From positions 1 to 64,000 of the forward strand of contig NZ_JAACFS010000031.1 in the NCBI RefSeq assembly GCF_029051645.1: 64,000 nt of DNA, written 5' to 3'. Shown here piece after piece: positions 7,340-15,186 of this stretch. A model generated the notes under the pieces. It saw only the letters and a program-made list of their open reading frames with translations, was not told where the DNA came from and ran no database searches. The translations under genes and the position numbers were made by a program. This DNA is from Bradyrhizobium sp. CSA112 (lineage in GTDB: Bacteria; Pseudomonadota; Alphaproteobacteria; Rhizobiales; Xanthobacteraceae). Numbering within the stretch: position 1 is the first letter of the stretch; every line of letters starts with the position of its first letter.

Positions 7340-8749
7340 ATGACCGTGAACACTGACGGACTGTCTGCCCAACAGATCGCGCAAGCGGTAATCGACCGCA
7401 AGCTTTCCGCCCTCGATGCAACCGAGGCCGCGCTGGCGCGGATCGTTGCGCGCGATAGCGTGCTGAATTCCTTTACCGACATCACCGCGGATCGTGCTCG
7501 TGCCACGGCCAAAGCGATCGATGCCAAGATCGACGCCGGCCAGAACGCCGGCCCGCTCGCCGGCGTTCCGTTCGCGGTGAAGAACCTGTTCGACGTGAAA
7601 GGCCTCGCCACCCGCGCCGGATCTAAGATCAACCGCGACCTCGCGCTGTCGTCGCGCGACGCCACGCTGATCGAGCGGATGGAGGCGGCCGGCGCCGTGC
7701 TGATCGGCGCGCTCAACATGGGCGAATACGCCTATGATTTCACCGGCGAGAATGTCCATGACGGCCCGTCGCGTAATCCGCACGATCCGACACGGATGAG
7801 CGGCGGCTCCTCCGGCGGCTCGGGCAGCGCGGTCGGCGGTGCGCTGGTTCCGATCGCGCTCGGATCCGACACCAACGGATCGATCCGGGTGCCGTCGTCG
7901 TTCTGCGGCGTCTTTGGCCTCAAGCCGACCTATGGGCGGCTGTCGCGGGCTCGCTCGTTTCCCTTTGTCGCAAGCCTCGATCATCTCGGTCCGTTCGCGC
8001 GCCATGTCAGCGATCTCGCGCTGGCCTATGACGCCATGCAGGGGGCTGACGCCGATGACGCGGCCTGCTCAACACGCCCGGTCGAACCGGTCACGTCGGT
8101 GCTGGCCGAGGGCATCGACGGCCTGCGGGTCGCGGTCGCCGGTGGATACTTCCAGCAGAACGTCTTCCCGGAAGCGGTCGAAGCCGTTTCGCGCGTCGCC
8201 AAGGCGCTTGATGCGAAGACGACGGTCGAGATTCCCGAGGCCGCGCGCGCCCGCGCCGCGGCTTACGTGATCACGACGACCGAGGGCGCTTCGCTGCATC
8301 TCGATCGCCTGCGCAAGCGCCCGAACGATTTCGATCCGGCGGTGCGTGACCGCCTGATTGCCGGCGCCATGGTCCCGGCGCCCTTGGTCGACCGCGCGCA
8401 AAAATTCCGCCGCTGGTATCGGGCGAAAGTGCTGGAACTGTTCAAGTCGGTGGACGTCATCATCGCGCCTGCCACGCCCTGCGTCGCGCCGAAACTGGGG
8501 CAGGTAAACTTTGTGCTCGACGGCGTCGAACTGCCGGTGCGCGCCAATATCGGCATCCACACCCAGCCGATTTCGTTCATCGGCCTGCCGGTGGTTGCAG
8601 TGCCGGTGCCGCTGGAGCCGATGCCGATCGGCGTGCAGATCATTGCTGCACCGTGGCGGGAGGATATTGCGCTGCGCGTCGCGCACGCGCTGGAGCAGAT
8701 GGGCGTTGCTGCAGCGCCGCCGCCAAGGGGCCTATCAAGGGGACTATGA
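7340..8749 (+). CDS. AtzE-like amidase (amidase-signature family)
   Basis: Amidase-signature hydrolase resembling AtzE, the 1-carboxybiuret hydrolase of cyanuric acid catabolism. The Ser-cisSer-Lys triad is visible: Lys81 in GVPFAVKN, cis-Ser157 in GGSSGGSGSA, and nucleophile Ser181 in DTNGSIRVPSS. Length 469 aa is normal. Start ATG at 7340 lies 8 bases after the AtzG-like stop; the frame is open further upstream but overlaps that gene. The stop overlaps the next start in ATGA. The substrate may be carboxybiuret, oxalurate or another N-acyl urea; the AtzG-like partner favours an AtzE-type reaction. Confidence 0.88.
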   Translation: MTVNTDGLSAQQIAQAVIDRKLSALDATEAALARIVARDSVLNSFTDITADRARATAKAIDAKIDAGQNAGPLAGVPFAVKNLFDVKGLATRAGSKINRDLALSSRDATLIERMEAAGAVLIGALNMGEYAYDFTGENVHDGPSRNPHDPTRMSGGSSGGSGSAVGGALVPIALGSDTNGSIRVPSSFCGVFGLKPTYGRLSRARSFPFVASLDHLGPFARHVSDLALAYDAMQGADADDAACSTRPVEPVTSVLAEGIDGLRVAVAGGYFQQNVFPEAVEAVSRVAKALDAKTTVEIPEAARARAAAYVITTTEGASLHLDRLRKRPNDFDPAVRDRLIAGAMVPAPLVDRAQKFRRWYRAKVLELFKSVDVIIAPATPCVAPKLGQVNFVLDGVELPVRANIGIHTQPISFIGLPVVAVPVPLEPMPIGVQIIAAPWREDIALRVAHALEQMGVAAAPPPRGLSRGL

Positions 8750-9165
8750 CGATGCAGATAGATCTTCCCGATGTACTGGCCGAAGTGACTGCGCAGTTCG
8801 CGCGGTACGAAAAGGCGCTGGTGTCGAACGACGTGGCGGTGCTCGATGAATTGTTCCGCAACGATCCCCGAACGCTGCGCTACGGTATCGCTGAAAATCT
8901 CTACGGCTATGACGCAATCATGGCGTTCCGCGCCGCGCGCTCGCCGGCCGGGCTGATGCGGCGGACCGACAAGACCGTGATCACGACCTATGGCCGGGAT
9001 ACCGCAGTCGCCTCGACGCTGTTCTATCGTGAGGGCGCACCGGGCAGGGTGGGGCGGCAGATGCAGACCTGGATCCGATTCCCCGAAGGTTGGCGGATTG
9101 TCGCCGCGCATGTCAGCATCATCGACGAGCCCAAATCTTCCCAGCACATGGATCAAACGACATGA
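8746..9165 (+). CDS. AtzH/HpxZ-like protein (DUF3225, SnoaL-like fold)
   Basis: About 139 residues resembling HpxZ of oxalurate catabolism and AtzH, reported in Pseudomonas sp. ADP to act on 1,3-dicarboxyurea during cyanuric acid breakdown. The sequence has the typical DVLAEVTAQFARYEKALVSNDV opening, an LDELFRNDPRTLRYG core and a terminal GWRIVAAHVSI strand, as in NTF2/SnoaL folds. The start overlaps the amidase stop (ATGA at 8746), and its own stop overlaps the next gene, so translation is probably coupled. Its presence beside AtzG/AtzE-like genes completes the atzGEH order; oxalurate remains an alternative substrate. Confidence 0.8.
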   Translation: MTMQIDLPDVLAEVTAQFARYEKALVSNDVAVLDELFRNDPRTLRYGIAENLYGYDAIMAFRAARSPAGLMRRTDKTVITTYGRDTAVASTLFYREGAPGRVGRQMQTWIRFPEGWRIVAAHVSIIDEPKSSQHMDQTT

Positions 9166-9896
9166 GCCTGGATGATCCTGCCGCCCGCGCACCGCAGCCC
9201 GGCGCCGAATCCGGGACGGTGGTTCGCCGTGTCGATCGCCCGTCGACATCGCGCGACAAGGTCACGCGCGCGGAGGAACTGCGGCTGCAGCTTGCCGACG
9301 AGATCGTGCGCGGCGTACTGCCGCCCGGCTCGGCGCTCGATGAGACCGACATCGCGCGGCGCTTTTCCGTCTCGCGCACGCCAGTCCGTGAGGCGTTGCG
9401 TCAGCTCGTGGCGAGCGGCCTGGTCGAGGCCCGCGCCCATCGCGGCGCCGTGGTGGCGCAGCCTTCGCTGGACCGTTTGACTGAAATGTTCGAGGCGATG
9501 GCCGAGCTGGAAGCGTTGTGCGCGGGGCTCGCCGCCGAGCGGATGCCGCCAGCGGACCGCCAGAAGCTCGAAGCAATCCACGAGGAATTGCGGGTGCTCA
9601 GCCATGCCGGCAATCCCGAGCGCTTTCACGAGGTCAACGAACGTTTCCACAACGCGATCTATGCCGGCTCGCAGAATGGCTACATCGCCGAAATGACGCT
9701 GGCGACGCGGGTCCGGGTGCAGCCGTTCCGCCGCGCCCAGTTCCGCAATTTGGGACGTCTCGCAAAATCGCATGCCGAGCATGACCGCGTCGTGGTCGCG
9801 ATCATGCGCGGCGACAAGGCCGGCGCGGCCGCCGCCATGCGCGCCCATATCGAACTGGTGCGCGGGGAGTATGAAATTTACGCGGTGTCGGTGTAG
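9162..9896 (+). CDS. GntR-family regulator, FadR subfamily (FCD domain)
   Basis: A 244-residue regulator. An N-terminal winged helix (LADEIVRGVLPPGSALDETDIARRFSVSRTPVREALRQL, about residues 43-82) is followed by an all-helical FCD effector domain with acidic and histidine residues (FHEVNERFHNAIY) that usually bind a metal and an acid ligand. The start ATG at 9162 overlaps the preceding stop. It is the last gene of the forward unit and lies tail to tail with the allophanate hydrolase gene, so it probably regulates both. A TTGTGTACAA-type site upstream of the hydrolase gene fits this subfamily. Confidence 0.9.
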   Translation: MSLDDPAARAPQPGAESGTVVRRVDRPSTSRDKVTRAEELRLQLADEIVRGVLPPGSALDETDIARRFSVSRTPVREALRQLVASGLVEARAHRGAVVAQPSLDRLTEMFEAMAELEALCAGLAAERMPPADRQKLEAIHEELRVLSHAGNPERFHEVNERFHNAIYAGSQNGYIAEMTLATRVRVQPFRRAQFRNLGRLAKSHAEHDRVVVAIMRGDKAGAAAAMRAHIELVRGEYEIYAVSV

Positions 9897-9900
9897 GCCT

Positions 9901-9988
9901 CCGTCATTGCGAGGAGCGAAGCGACGAAGCAATCCATCTTTCCGCGCGTGCGGAGAGATGGATTGCTTCGCTTCGCTCGCAATGACGG
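9901..9988. repeat. Palindromic repeat, CATTGCGAG / GAAGCAATCC family
   Basis: Outer arms CCGTCATTGCGA and TCGCAATGACGG enclose inner arms GAAGCAATCCAT and ATGGATTGCTTC. It fills the gap between the convergent GntR and allophanate hydrolase genes and could act as a bidirectional stem-loop. Relatives lie at 29924, 33862 and 60593. Confidence 0.88.
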
Positions 9989-9989
9989 C

Positions 9990-11798
9990 TTACACCCCCA
10001 CCTTCTCCGCCATGAACGCGCGCCAGCCGCCGTAAACCGAAATATCGCGCGCGCCGTTGATCGCAGCGGGTTCGACGACAAAGCCCTTCACGCCTCTGCC
10101 GTCGGCGAGCCGGATCGTGCCGATGCCGAGCGGCGGCGGGATTGCGGCGACGAACTTGCCGAAGGCTGCCGCCGACAGCGTCCATAGCTCCAGCTTGATC
10201 GCGCTTCCCGCGCCGGCGTCCACGCGCAGCATGCCGGGCTTCGGCGGCGTGGTGTCGAGCGCGTAGAGCTTGTAATCAGGCGCGGTCGTCGTCGCCTCGA
10301 GCAGGCGTGCGCCGAGCGCCTGCAGTTCGCCGTTGAGCGCCATGCCGGAGAGATGCGCGCCGACCACGGCGACGGTGATTTCGTCGGCGCCGGCTGCCGC
10401 CGGCAGCGAAGCGAGCGGTGGCTGCGTCAGGCCCTTGGCTCCCATTTTCAGTTTGGTGTCGGCATGAAACACCCGTCCGATACTGGCAAGCTGCGCGTCG
10501 CGTCCGGCGGGCGCCAGCAGCGTGATGCCGAACGGGATGCCGTCGGCGCGCATGGCGGCCGGCAGCGCGAGGCCGCAGAGGTCGAGCAGGTTGACGAAAT
10601 TGGTGTAGGTGCCGAGCCGGCTGTTGAGCTCGATCGGATTGGCCAGCACCTGCGCGGTCGAATAGGCGGTCGGCGCCGTCGGCAGCACCATCGCATCGAA
10701 ATTGGCAAAGCTGCGCTCGGCGACGCGCCGCAGCGCCTGCAGCCGATAAAGCGAGGCAAAGGTGTCGGCGGCGGTCAGCCGCGCGCCGGCAGCTGTAATC
10801 TCGCGTGTCACCGGATGAATCGAATCCGGCGAGGACGCCAGCAGATCGCGGATGACAAGATATCGCTCTGCGACCCACGGGCCCTCGTAGAGCAGCCGCG
10901 CGGTCTCATAAAACGGTTCGAGATCGAATTCGATCAGCGTGGCGCCGAGCTGTGTCCAGCGCTCAAGCGCCTCGCCATAGGCGTTCTCCGAGGCGCGGTC
11001 GCCGAAGAAGATCAATTGGCCGTTGCGCGGCACACCCAGCCGGAGCTTTTCGGGAAACGCGGACACTGCTCCTAGCGGCCGGTCGCGCGAATACGGATCG
11101 GCGCCGTCGGGGCCGGCCATCGCCGTCAGCGCGGTCATCGCATCGTCGACGGTGAATGAGAACACCGAAATGCAGTCCAGCGTCCGGCAGGCCGGGACGA
11201 GCCCGGCATTGGAGATCAGCCCGAGGCTCGGCTTCAGCCCGACGATGTTGTTGAGCATCGCCGGCACGCGGCCGCTTCCTGCGGTGTCCGTGCCGAGTGC
11301 GAGCGGCACCAGGCCCGCGGAAACCGCGACCGCCGAGCCCGAACTCGATCCGCCCGGAACGAGATCGCTGCGGACCGGATTGACGGGAATGCCATAGGGC
11401 GAGCGGACGCCAACCAGGCCGGTCGCGAACTGGTCGAGATTGGTCTTGCCGATGATGATGGCGCCGGCCGCGCGCAGTTTTGCTGCCGCCGTCGAATCCT
11501 GAGCCGGGTCGTAGGAAAAGGCCGGACAGGCCGCCGTGGTCGCCATGCCCTTCACGTCGATGTTGTCCTTGACGGCAACGGGGACGCCGAGAAGCGGAAG
11601 CGCGTTCGCATCCTTCGCGGCCAGCGCTTCGGCCTCAGCCAGCGCATCGTTTTCATCGCGCAGGCTGATGAACACGGCGGGATCGTTATGGGCGCGGATG
11701 CGCTGATAGCAGCGGGCTACGGTTTGCGCCGGGGTCATGGTCGCGGCGCGGTGCGCGGCGACAATGGCGGCAACGGTTTCAGGCGCGTCAGACCCCAT
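9990..11798 (-). CDS. atzF: Allophanate hydrolase (AtzF/DUR2-like)
   Basis: Hydrolyses allophanate to ammonia and carbon dioxide. The amidase domain has Lys77 (GVPVAVKDNID), cis-Ser151 (GGSSSGSA) and nucleophile Ser175 (DTAGSGRVPA). A C-terminal domain of about 130 residues (from about 470; DEITVAVVGAHLSGMALNGEL) matches the extra domain that distinguishes allophanate hydrolases from other amidases. The frame opens at TTG 11807, but ATG at 11798 is preferred because GGAG lies 11 bases before it and only 2 before the TTG. It is convergent with the GntR gene. No biotin-dependent urea carboxylase is nearby, so allophanate probably comes from the AtzE/AtzH-like step rather than from urea. Confidence 0.9.
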   Translation of the reverse strand: MGSDAPETVAAIVAAHRAATMTPAQTVARCYQRIRAHNDPAVFISLRDENDALAEAEALAAKDANALPLLGVPVAVKDNIDVKGMATTAACPAFSYDPAQDSTAAAKLRAAGAIIIGKTNLDQFATGLVGVRSPYGIPVNPVRSDLVPGGSSSGSAVAVSAGLVPLALGTDTAGSGRVPAMLNNIVGLKPSLGLISNAGLVPACRTLDCISVFSFTVDDAMTALTAMAGPDGADPYSRDRPLGAVSAFPEKLRLGVPRNGQLIFFGDRASENAYGEALERWTQLGATLIEFDLEPFYETARLLYEGPWVAERYLVIRDLLASSPDSIHPVTREITAAGARLTAADTFASLYRLQALRRVAERSFANFDAMVLPTAPTAYSTAQVLANPIELNSRLGTYTNFVNLLDLCGLALPAAMRADGIPFGITLLAPAGRDAQLASIGRVFHADTKLKMGAKGLTQPPLASLPAAAGADEITVAVVGAHLSGMALNGELQALGARLLEATTTAPDYKLYALDTTPPKPGMLRVDAGAGSAIKLELWTLSAAAFGKFVAAIPPPLGIGTIRLADGRGVKGFVVEPAAINGARDISVYGGWRAFMAEKVGV

Positions 11799-11850
11799 GG
11801 CGGACAAAACTCCAGCGAGCGTAGGTTAGCCGGACTAAAGCAAGCGATGT

Positions 11851-11868
11851 GCCATTGTGTACAATGGC
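11851..11868. promoter_or_regulatory. Candidate GntR/FadR-type operator
   Basis: Inverted repeat GCCATTG-TGTA-CAATGGC, 53 bases upstream of the allophanate hydrolase start. Its core TTGTGTACAA resembles the TTGTNNACAA-like sites of FadR-subfamily regulators. The likely binder is the GntR protein encoded at 9162-9896. Confidence 0.6.
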
Positions 11869-12005
11869 TCGGTCGGGTCGACCCTTGAGGATAGATACTT
11901 ACTTTCAGATGCTTATGACGAAAGTGCGGATGCTTTGCGAGCCCGTCACGGCTGAGTTATGCACAAAATTTAGGCGACGAGACCTCGGGCGAGGCGGGAC
12001 CTCAA

Positions 12006-12542
12006 TCACGTGAACGCAGACAGGATCTGCAGCAGCTTCTCCCGGTTCTCCTTGCCGATCTTCTCTGCCACATGGCGCTCATGTTCGGCGGCGAGCCGCC
12101 TGAACTGCGCCAGTGCTGTCCTGCCGCGCGCGGTCAGATGCAACGCGTGCGAACGCCGGTCGGTGGCCGATCTGACGCGGCTGACGAGATCGCGCTGTTC
12201 GAGACTGTCCAACAGATGCACCAGCCGGGCGCGCTCGATCCCGAGCCGTTTGGCCACCGCCATCTGGCTCAGCCCCGGGTTCGCGCCGATCACCGTCATG
12301 ACGGAGTACTGCGTCGGGCGGATATCGACGGCGCCGAGCGTGCGAATAAAATCTTGAAAAATCCAGATCTGGAAGCGCCGCACCGCATACCCGGCGTGGC
12401 CGGCCAGCGCGTCGAGGCCGATGTCGAGATCGCCGGCATCGGGGCGTGAACCGCCATTGCCGGCCCGCTTCCGGCCACGAGGCGCCGGCGTCTCTGCTCG
12501 CGATTTGGCCGCCCGGTTCGACACGTGGATACTCTCCGTCAT
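12006..12542 (-). CDS. MarR-family transcriptional regulator
   Basis: About 178 residues. A basic, low-complexity N-terminal tail (SRAETPAPRGRKRAGNGG) precedes a MarR winged helix: LSQMAVAKRLGIERARLVHLLDSLEQRDLVSRVRSATDRRSHALHLTARG, where DRRSHALHLT is the wing. ATG at 12542 is preferred over 12545 because AAGGA lies at suitable spacing upstream. It is divergent from the acyl-CoA ligase gene, with a strong palindrome between them. By analogy with CouR/FerR-type MarR repressors of hydroxycinnamate genes, the effector may be an aromatic acyl-CoA made by that ligase; this is inference. Confidence 0.9.
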   Translation of the reverse strand: MTESIHVSNRAAKSRAETPAPRGRKRAGNGGSRPDAGDLDIGLDALAGHAGYAVRRFQIWIFQDFIRTLGAVDIRPTQYSVMTVIGANPGLSQMAVAKRLGIERARLVHLLDSLEQRDLVSRVRSATDRRSHALHLTARGRTALAQFRRLAAEHERHVAEKIGKENREKLLQILSAFT

Positions 12543-12580
12543 CATGTTCCTTCTAACGCGTCGCGGCTCTAAGGGGAAGA

Positions 12581-12606
12581 TTGTTGTTGACGACAACAAT
12601 TGTTGT
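12581..12606. promoter_or_regulatory. Candidate MarR operator, overlapping palindromes
   Basis: ACAACAATTGTTGT at 12593-12606 is a perfect 14-base palindrome. An overlapping inverted repeat pairs TTGTTGT at 12581-12587 with ACAACAA at 12593-12599. It lies between the divergent MarR and ligase genes, which suits autoregulation and control of both. Confidence 0.75.
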
Positions 12607-12692
12607 GCTCAACATTAGCGCAAGCAGCCCTTTGAACTGCAGGCCGGCATGACGCACGGCGATCCCGAACGGTTCGGGTGAGGAGGAAACCC

Positions 12693-14543
12693 ATGACCAT
12701 CGCCGCCACCAGCGGTGACCTGTTCGCGACACCCGCGATCGTCGCCGACCGCCGCGCCGACGGCAGCATCCTTGTGAAATCGACCGTGCCGCTGCAGCAG
12801 AGCGCGCGTTGCATCGGCGACTGGCTGGAGCATTGGGCGCGGCAGGCGCCGGACCGGATCTTTCTCGCCGACCGCGCCAGCACCGATTCGCCATGGACAA
12901 CCGTCACCTACAGGGACGCCCTGCAGCAGGTGCGCTCGGCAGCCACCTGGATACTCGCGCAAGGGTTAAGCGCCGAGCGTCCGTTGGTGATCCTGTCCGA
13001 CAACAGCGTCGAGCATGCGTTGTTCGCGCTCGCCGCCCAGCATGTCGGCGTGCCGTCGGCCGCGATCTCGCCGGCCTATTCGCTGATGTCGAAGGACTTC
13101 GACAAGCTCAAGAGCATGGTTGAGCTGCTCGGGCCCGGTGCGATCTATGTGTCCGCCGCCAAGCCGTTTGCCGCGGCACTGGCTGCGATCAAGCCGCTGC
13201 ATTCGGCTACGATCGTCAGCGGCAGCGCGGACGACAGTGAGGCGATCTCTTTCCGCGCCATCGCGGCAACGCCCGAAACGCCCGACGTCGAAAAGGCATT
13301 TGCCGCGATCACACCTGACACGATCGCAAAATTTCTCTTCACCTCGGGCTCGACAGGCACGCCGAAGGCCGTCATCAACACCCAGCGCATGCTGACCTCG
13401 AGCCAGCAGGCCAAGGCGCAGACCTGGACGTTCCTCGAGAATATCGGCGGGGGCCTTGTGATCCTCGACTGGCTGCCGTGGAGCCATACCTTCGGCGCCA
13501 ACCACAATTTCAATCTGGTGCTGCGCAACGGCGGCACGCTCTATGTCGACGGCGGCAAGCCGGCGCCCGGGCTGTTCGCGACTTCGCTGGCGAATCTCCG
13601 CAGCGTGATGCCGACGGTCTATTTCAACGTGCCGCGCGGCTTCGACATGTTGATTGCGGCGCTACGTGGCGACGAAGAGTTGCGGCGCAAATTCTTCAGC
13701 GAAGTCAAATTCGCCTTCTATGCCGGCGCTGCGCTACCGCAAAATCTCTGGGATGCTCTGGAAGAGCTCTCGGTCAAGACCGTCGGCCGCGCGATGCCGA
13801 TGGTGTCGGCCTGGGGCTCGACCGAGACATCGCCGCTCGCGACCGACTGCCATTTCCAGGCCAGACGCTCCGGCAATATCGGCGTGCCGATTCCGGGGAC
13901 CGAATTGAAGCTGGTGCCCTCGGGCGACAAGCTGGAGGTCCGCGTGCGCGGTCCGAACGTCACGCCCGGCTACTGGAAGGCGCCCGAATTGACCGCGCAG
14001 GCGTTCGATGCCGAAGGGTTCTATCTGATCGGCGATGCCGTGACCTTTGCCGATCCGGCGCGCCCCGAACTTGGATTGTTCTTCGACGGACGTGTCGCCG
14101 AAGACTTCAAGCTCAATTCCGGCACCTGGGTCAGCGTCGGAACCTTGCGCGTCGCCGGCATCGCCGCGCTGGCGCCGCTGGCACAGGATATCGTGGTCAC
14201 CGGCCACGGCAGCGACGAGGTTCGCTTCCTGGTATTTCCGAATATTGCGGCCTGCCGTGCACATGCCGGCTTGCCCGACAGCGCCGACGTGAAAGATGTG
14301 ATTGGCCACGACAAGGTTCGCACAGCGATCGCGCAGGGGCTTGCGAACCTAAAGGCGCAAAGCGGCAACTCGTCCGGTCACGCAACGCGCGCGCTGCTGC
14401 TGGCCGAACCCGCGTCCGTCGACGGCGGCGAGATCACCGACAAGGGCTATATCAACCAGCGTGCGGTGCTGACGCAGCGCGCGAGCGCAGTGGCAACGCT
14501 GGATGACGACGCCTCGGCCAAATGGATCGGCTGCGCCGGCTGA
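12693..14543 (+). CDS. Acyl-CoA ligase, feruloyl-CoA synthase-like
   Basis: ANL-superfamily adenylate-forming enzyme of 616 residues, activating an aromatic acid to its CoA thioester. The phosphate-binding loop FTSGSTGTPKAV lies near residues 215-226, followed by WGSTETSP (A5-like motif) and the GYWKAPELT and LIGDAV segments. The N-terminal region (RCIGDWLEHWARQAPDRIFLADR) matches proteins annotated as feruloyl-CoA synthases. Start ATG at 12693 follows AGGAGGAA. Its neighbours (MarR regulators, aromatic-type binding proteins, a tannase/feruloyl esterase) support a phenylpropenoid or benzoate substrate, but no enoyl-CoA hydratase/aldolase or vanillin dehydrogenase is in the window. Confidence 0.82.
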   Translation: MTIAATSGDLFATPAIVADRRADGSILVKSTVPLQQSARCIGDWLEHWARQAPDRIFLADRASTDSPWTTVTYRDALQQVRSAATWILAQGLSAERPLVILSDNSVEHALFALAAQHVGVPSAAISPAYSLMSKDFDKLKSMVELLGPGAIYVSAAKPFAAALAAIKPLHSATIVSGSADDSEAISFRAIAATPETPDVEKAFAAITPDTIAKFLFTSGSTGTPKAVINTQRMLTSSQQAKAQTWTFLENIGGGLVILDWLPWSHTFGANHNFNLVLRNGGTLYVDGGKPAPGLFATSLANLRSVMPTVYFNVPRGFDMLIAALRGDEELRRKFFSEVKFAFYAGAALPQNLWDALEELSVKTVGRAMPMVSAWGSTETSPLATDCHFQARRSGNIGVPIPGTELKLVPSGDKLEVRVRGPNVTPGYWKAPELTAQAFDAEGFYLIGDAVTFADPARPELGLFFDGRVAEDFKLNSGTWVSVGTLRVAGIAALAPLAQDIVVTGHGSDEVRFLVFPNIAACRAHAGLPDSADVKDVIGHDKVRTAIAQGLANLKAQSGNSSGHATRALLLAEPASVDGGEITDKGYINQRAVLTQRASAVATLDDDASAKWIGCAG

Positions 14544-14547
14544 AATA

Positions 14548-15096
14548 CTAGGCGCGTCGGGATGCCGTGTGCTTGTGCGCCTCGACCAGCCGCACCAGCA
14601 TCTGGAGAAATGCCGTCTGCTCGCTCTTGCTGAGCACGGAAAGCGTCTGGGCATTAAAGCTCTCACCAAGCCGGCTGGCCTCGTCAGCGCGCCTCTCGCC
14701 CGCCACGCTGAGGCTGAGCTCGACCGCGCGCTTGTCCCGCGCGGATCGCTTCCGCTTCAAGACGCCGGTCTCCTCCATCCGTGACAGGATTTTCACGAGG
14801 TTGGGGAGCTGCATCTTCAACACACCGGCGAGTTCGCTCTGCGTCACCGTCTTGTTGTCCCGCACCGTAACCAGGATGGCGTATTCGAGCGGCGAGAGCT
14901 TCAGCGATTCGAAATACGGATAGAACGCCTCGAAATTCTGCAACTGCAGGATCCGGATCATGAATCCCGGGGTCTGCTGTAGCGCGGTGAGATCGAGTTT
15001 TCGCGCCGAGTCCGGCTCGGCCGGTCTGGCCGCTCCGTTGCCGTTGCTCGTCGAAATTTTTCCGATTCTTTCCATGGGCAAAAGCTCGCACGGCAT
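14548..15096 (-). CDS. MarR-family transcriptional regulator
   Basis: About 182 residues with a central winged helix: LSPLEYAILVTVRDNKTVTQSELAGVLKMQLPNLVKILSRMEETGVLKRKRSARDKRAVELSLSVAG. The wing is RSARDKRAVELSLS. ATG at 15096 is chosen over TTG 15111; ATG 15075 is also possible. It is convergent with the ligase gene (4-base gap) and divergent from a periplasmic binding-protein gene, with a perfect 19-base palindrome between them. It probably represses that transport gene and itself; the ligand is unknown. Confidence 0.9.
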   Translation of the reverse strand: MPCELLPMERIGKISTSNGNGAARPAEPDSARKLDLTALQQTPGFMIRILQLQNFEAFYPYFESLKLSPLEYAILVTVRDNKTVTQSELAGVLKMQLPNLVKILSRMEETGVLKRKRSARDKRAVELSLSVAGERRADEASRLGESFNAQTLSVLSKSEQTAFLQMLVRLVEAHKHTASRRA

Positions 15097-15120
15097 CACC
15101 TGAATTGACAATCCTCAAAA

Positions 15121-15139
15121 TGCTTATAAATTATAAGCA
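15121..15139. promoter_or_regulatory. Perfect 19-base palindromic operator
   Basis: TGCTTATAAATTATAAGCA: nine-base arms around a single central base, midway between the divergent MarR gene and the binding-protein gene. The AT-rich core and arm length are typical of MarR operators. It would overlap the promoter of one or both genes. Confidence 0.82.
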
Positions 15140-15186
15140 ATTTAGAATGGTCACTAAGACCGCCTTTTCCACACAGGAGGGAACGC

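Noticed and set aside
9901..9988. Short open frames within the palindromic repeats as small proteins
   Set aside because: The same peptides arise from several repeat copies on both strands and lack ribosome sites.
11799..11807. TTG start for the allophanate hydrolase
   Set aside because: The purine-rich site is only 2 bases before TTG but 11 before ATG 11798, and the extra residues are not typical of the family.
13478..14506. Plus-strand open frame in another frame within the acyl-CoA ligase gene
   Set aside because: Arginine-rich shadow frame inside a gene with intact catalytic motifs.
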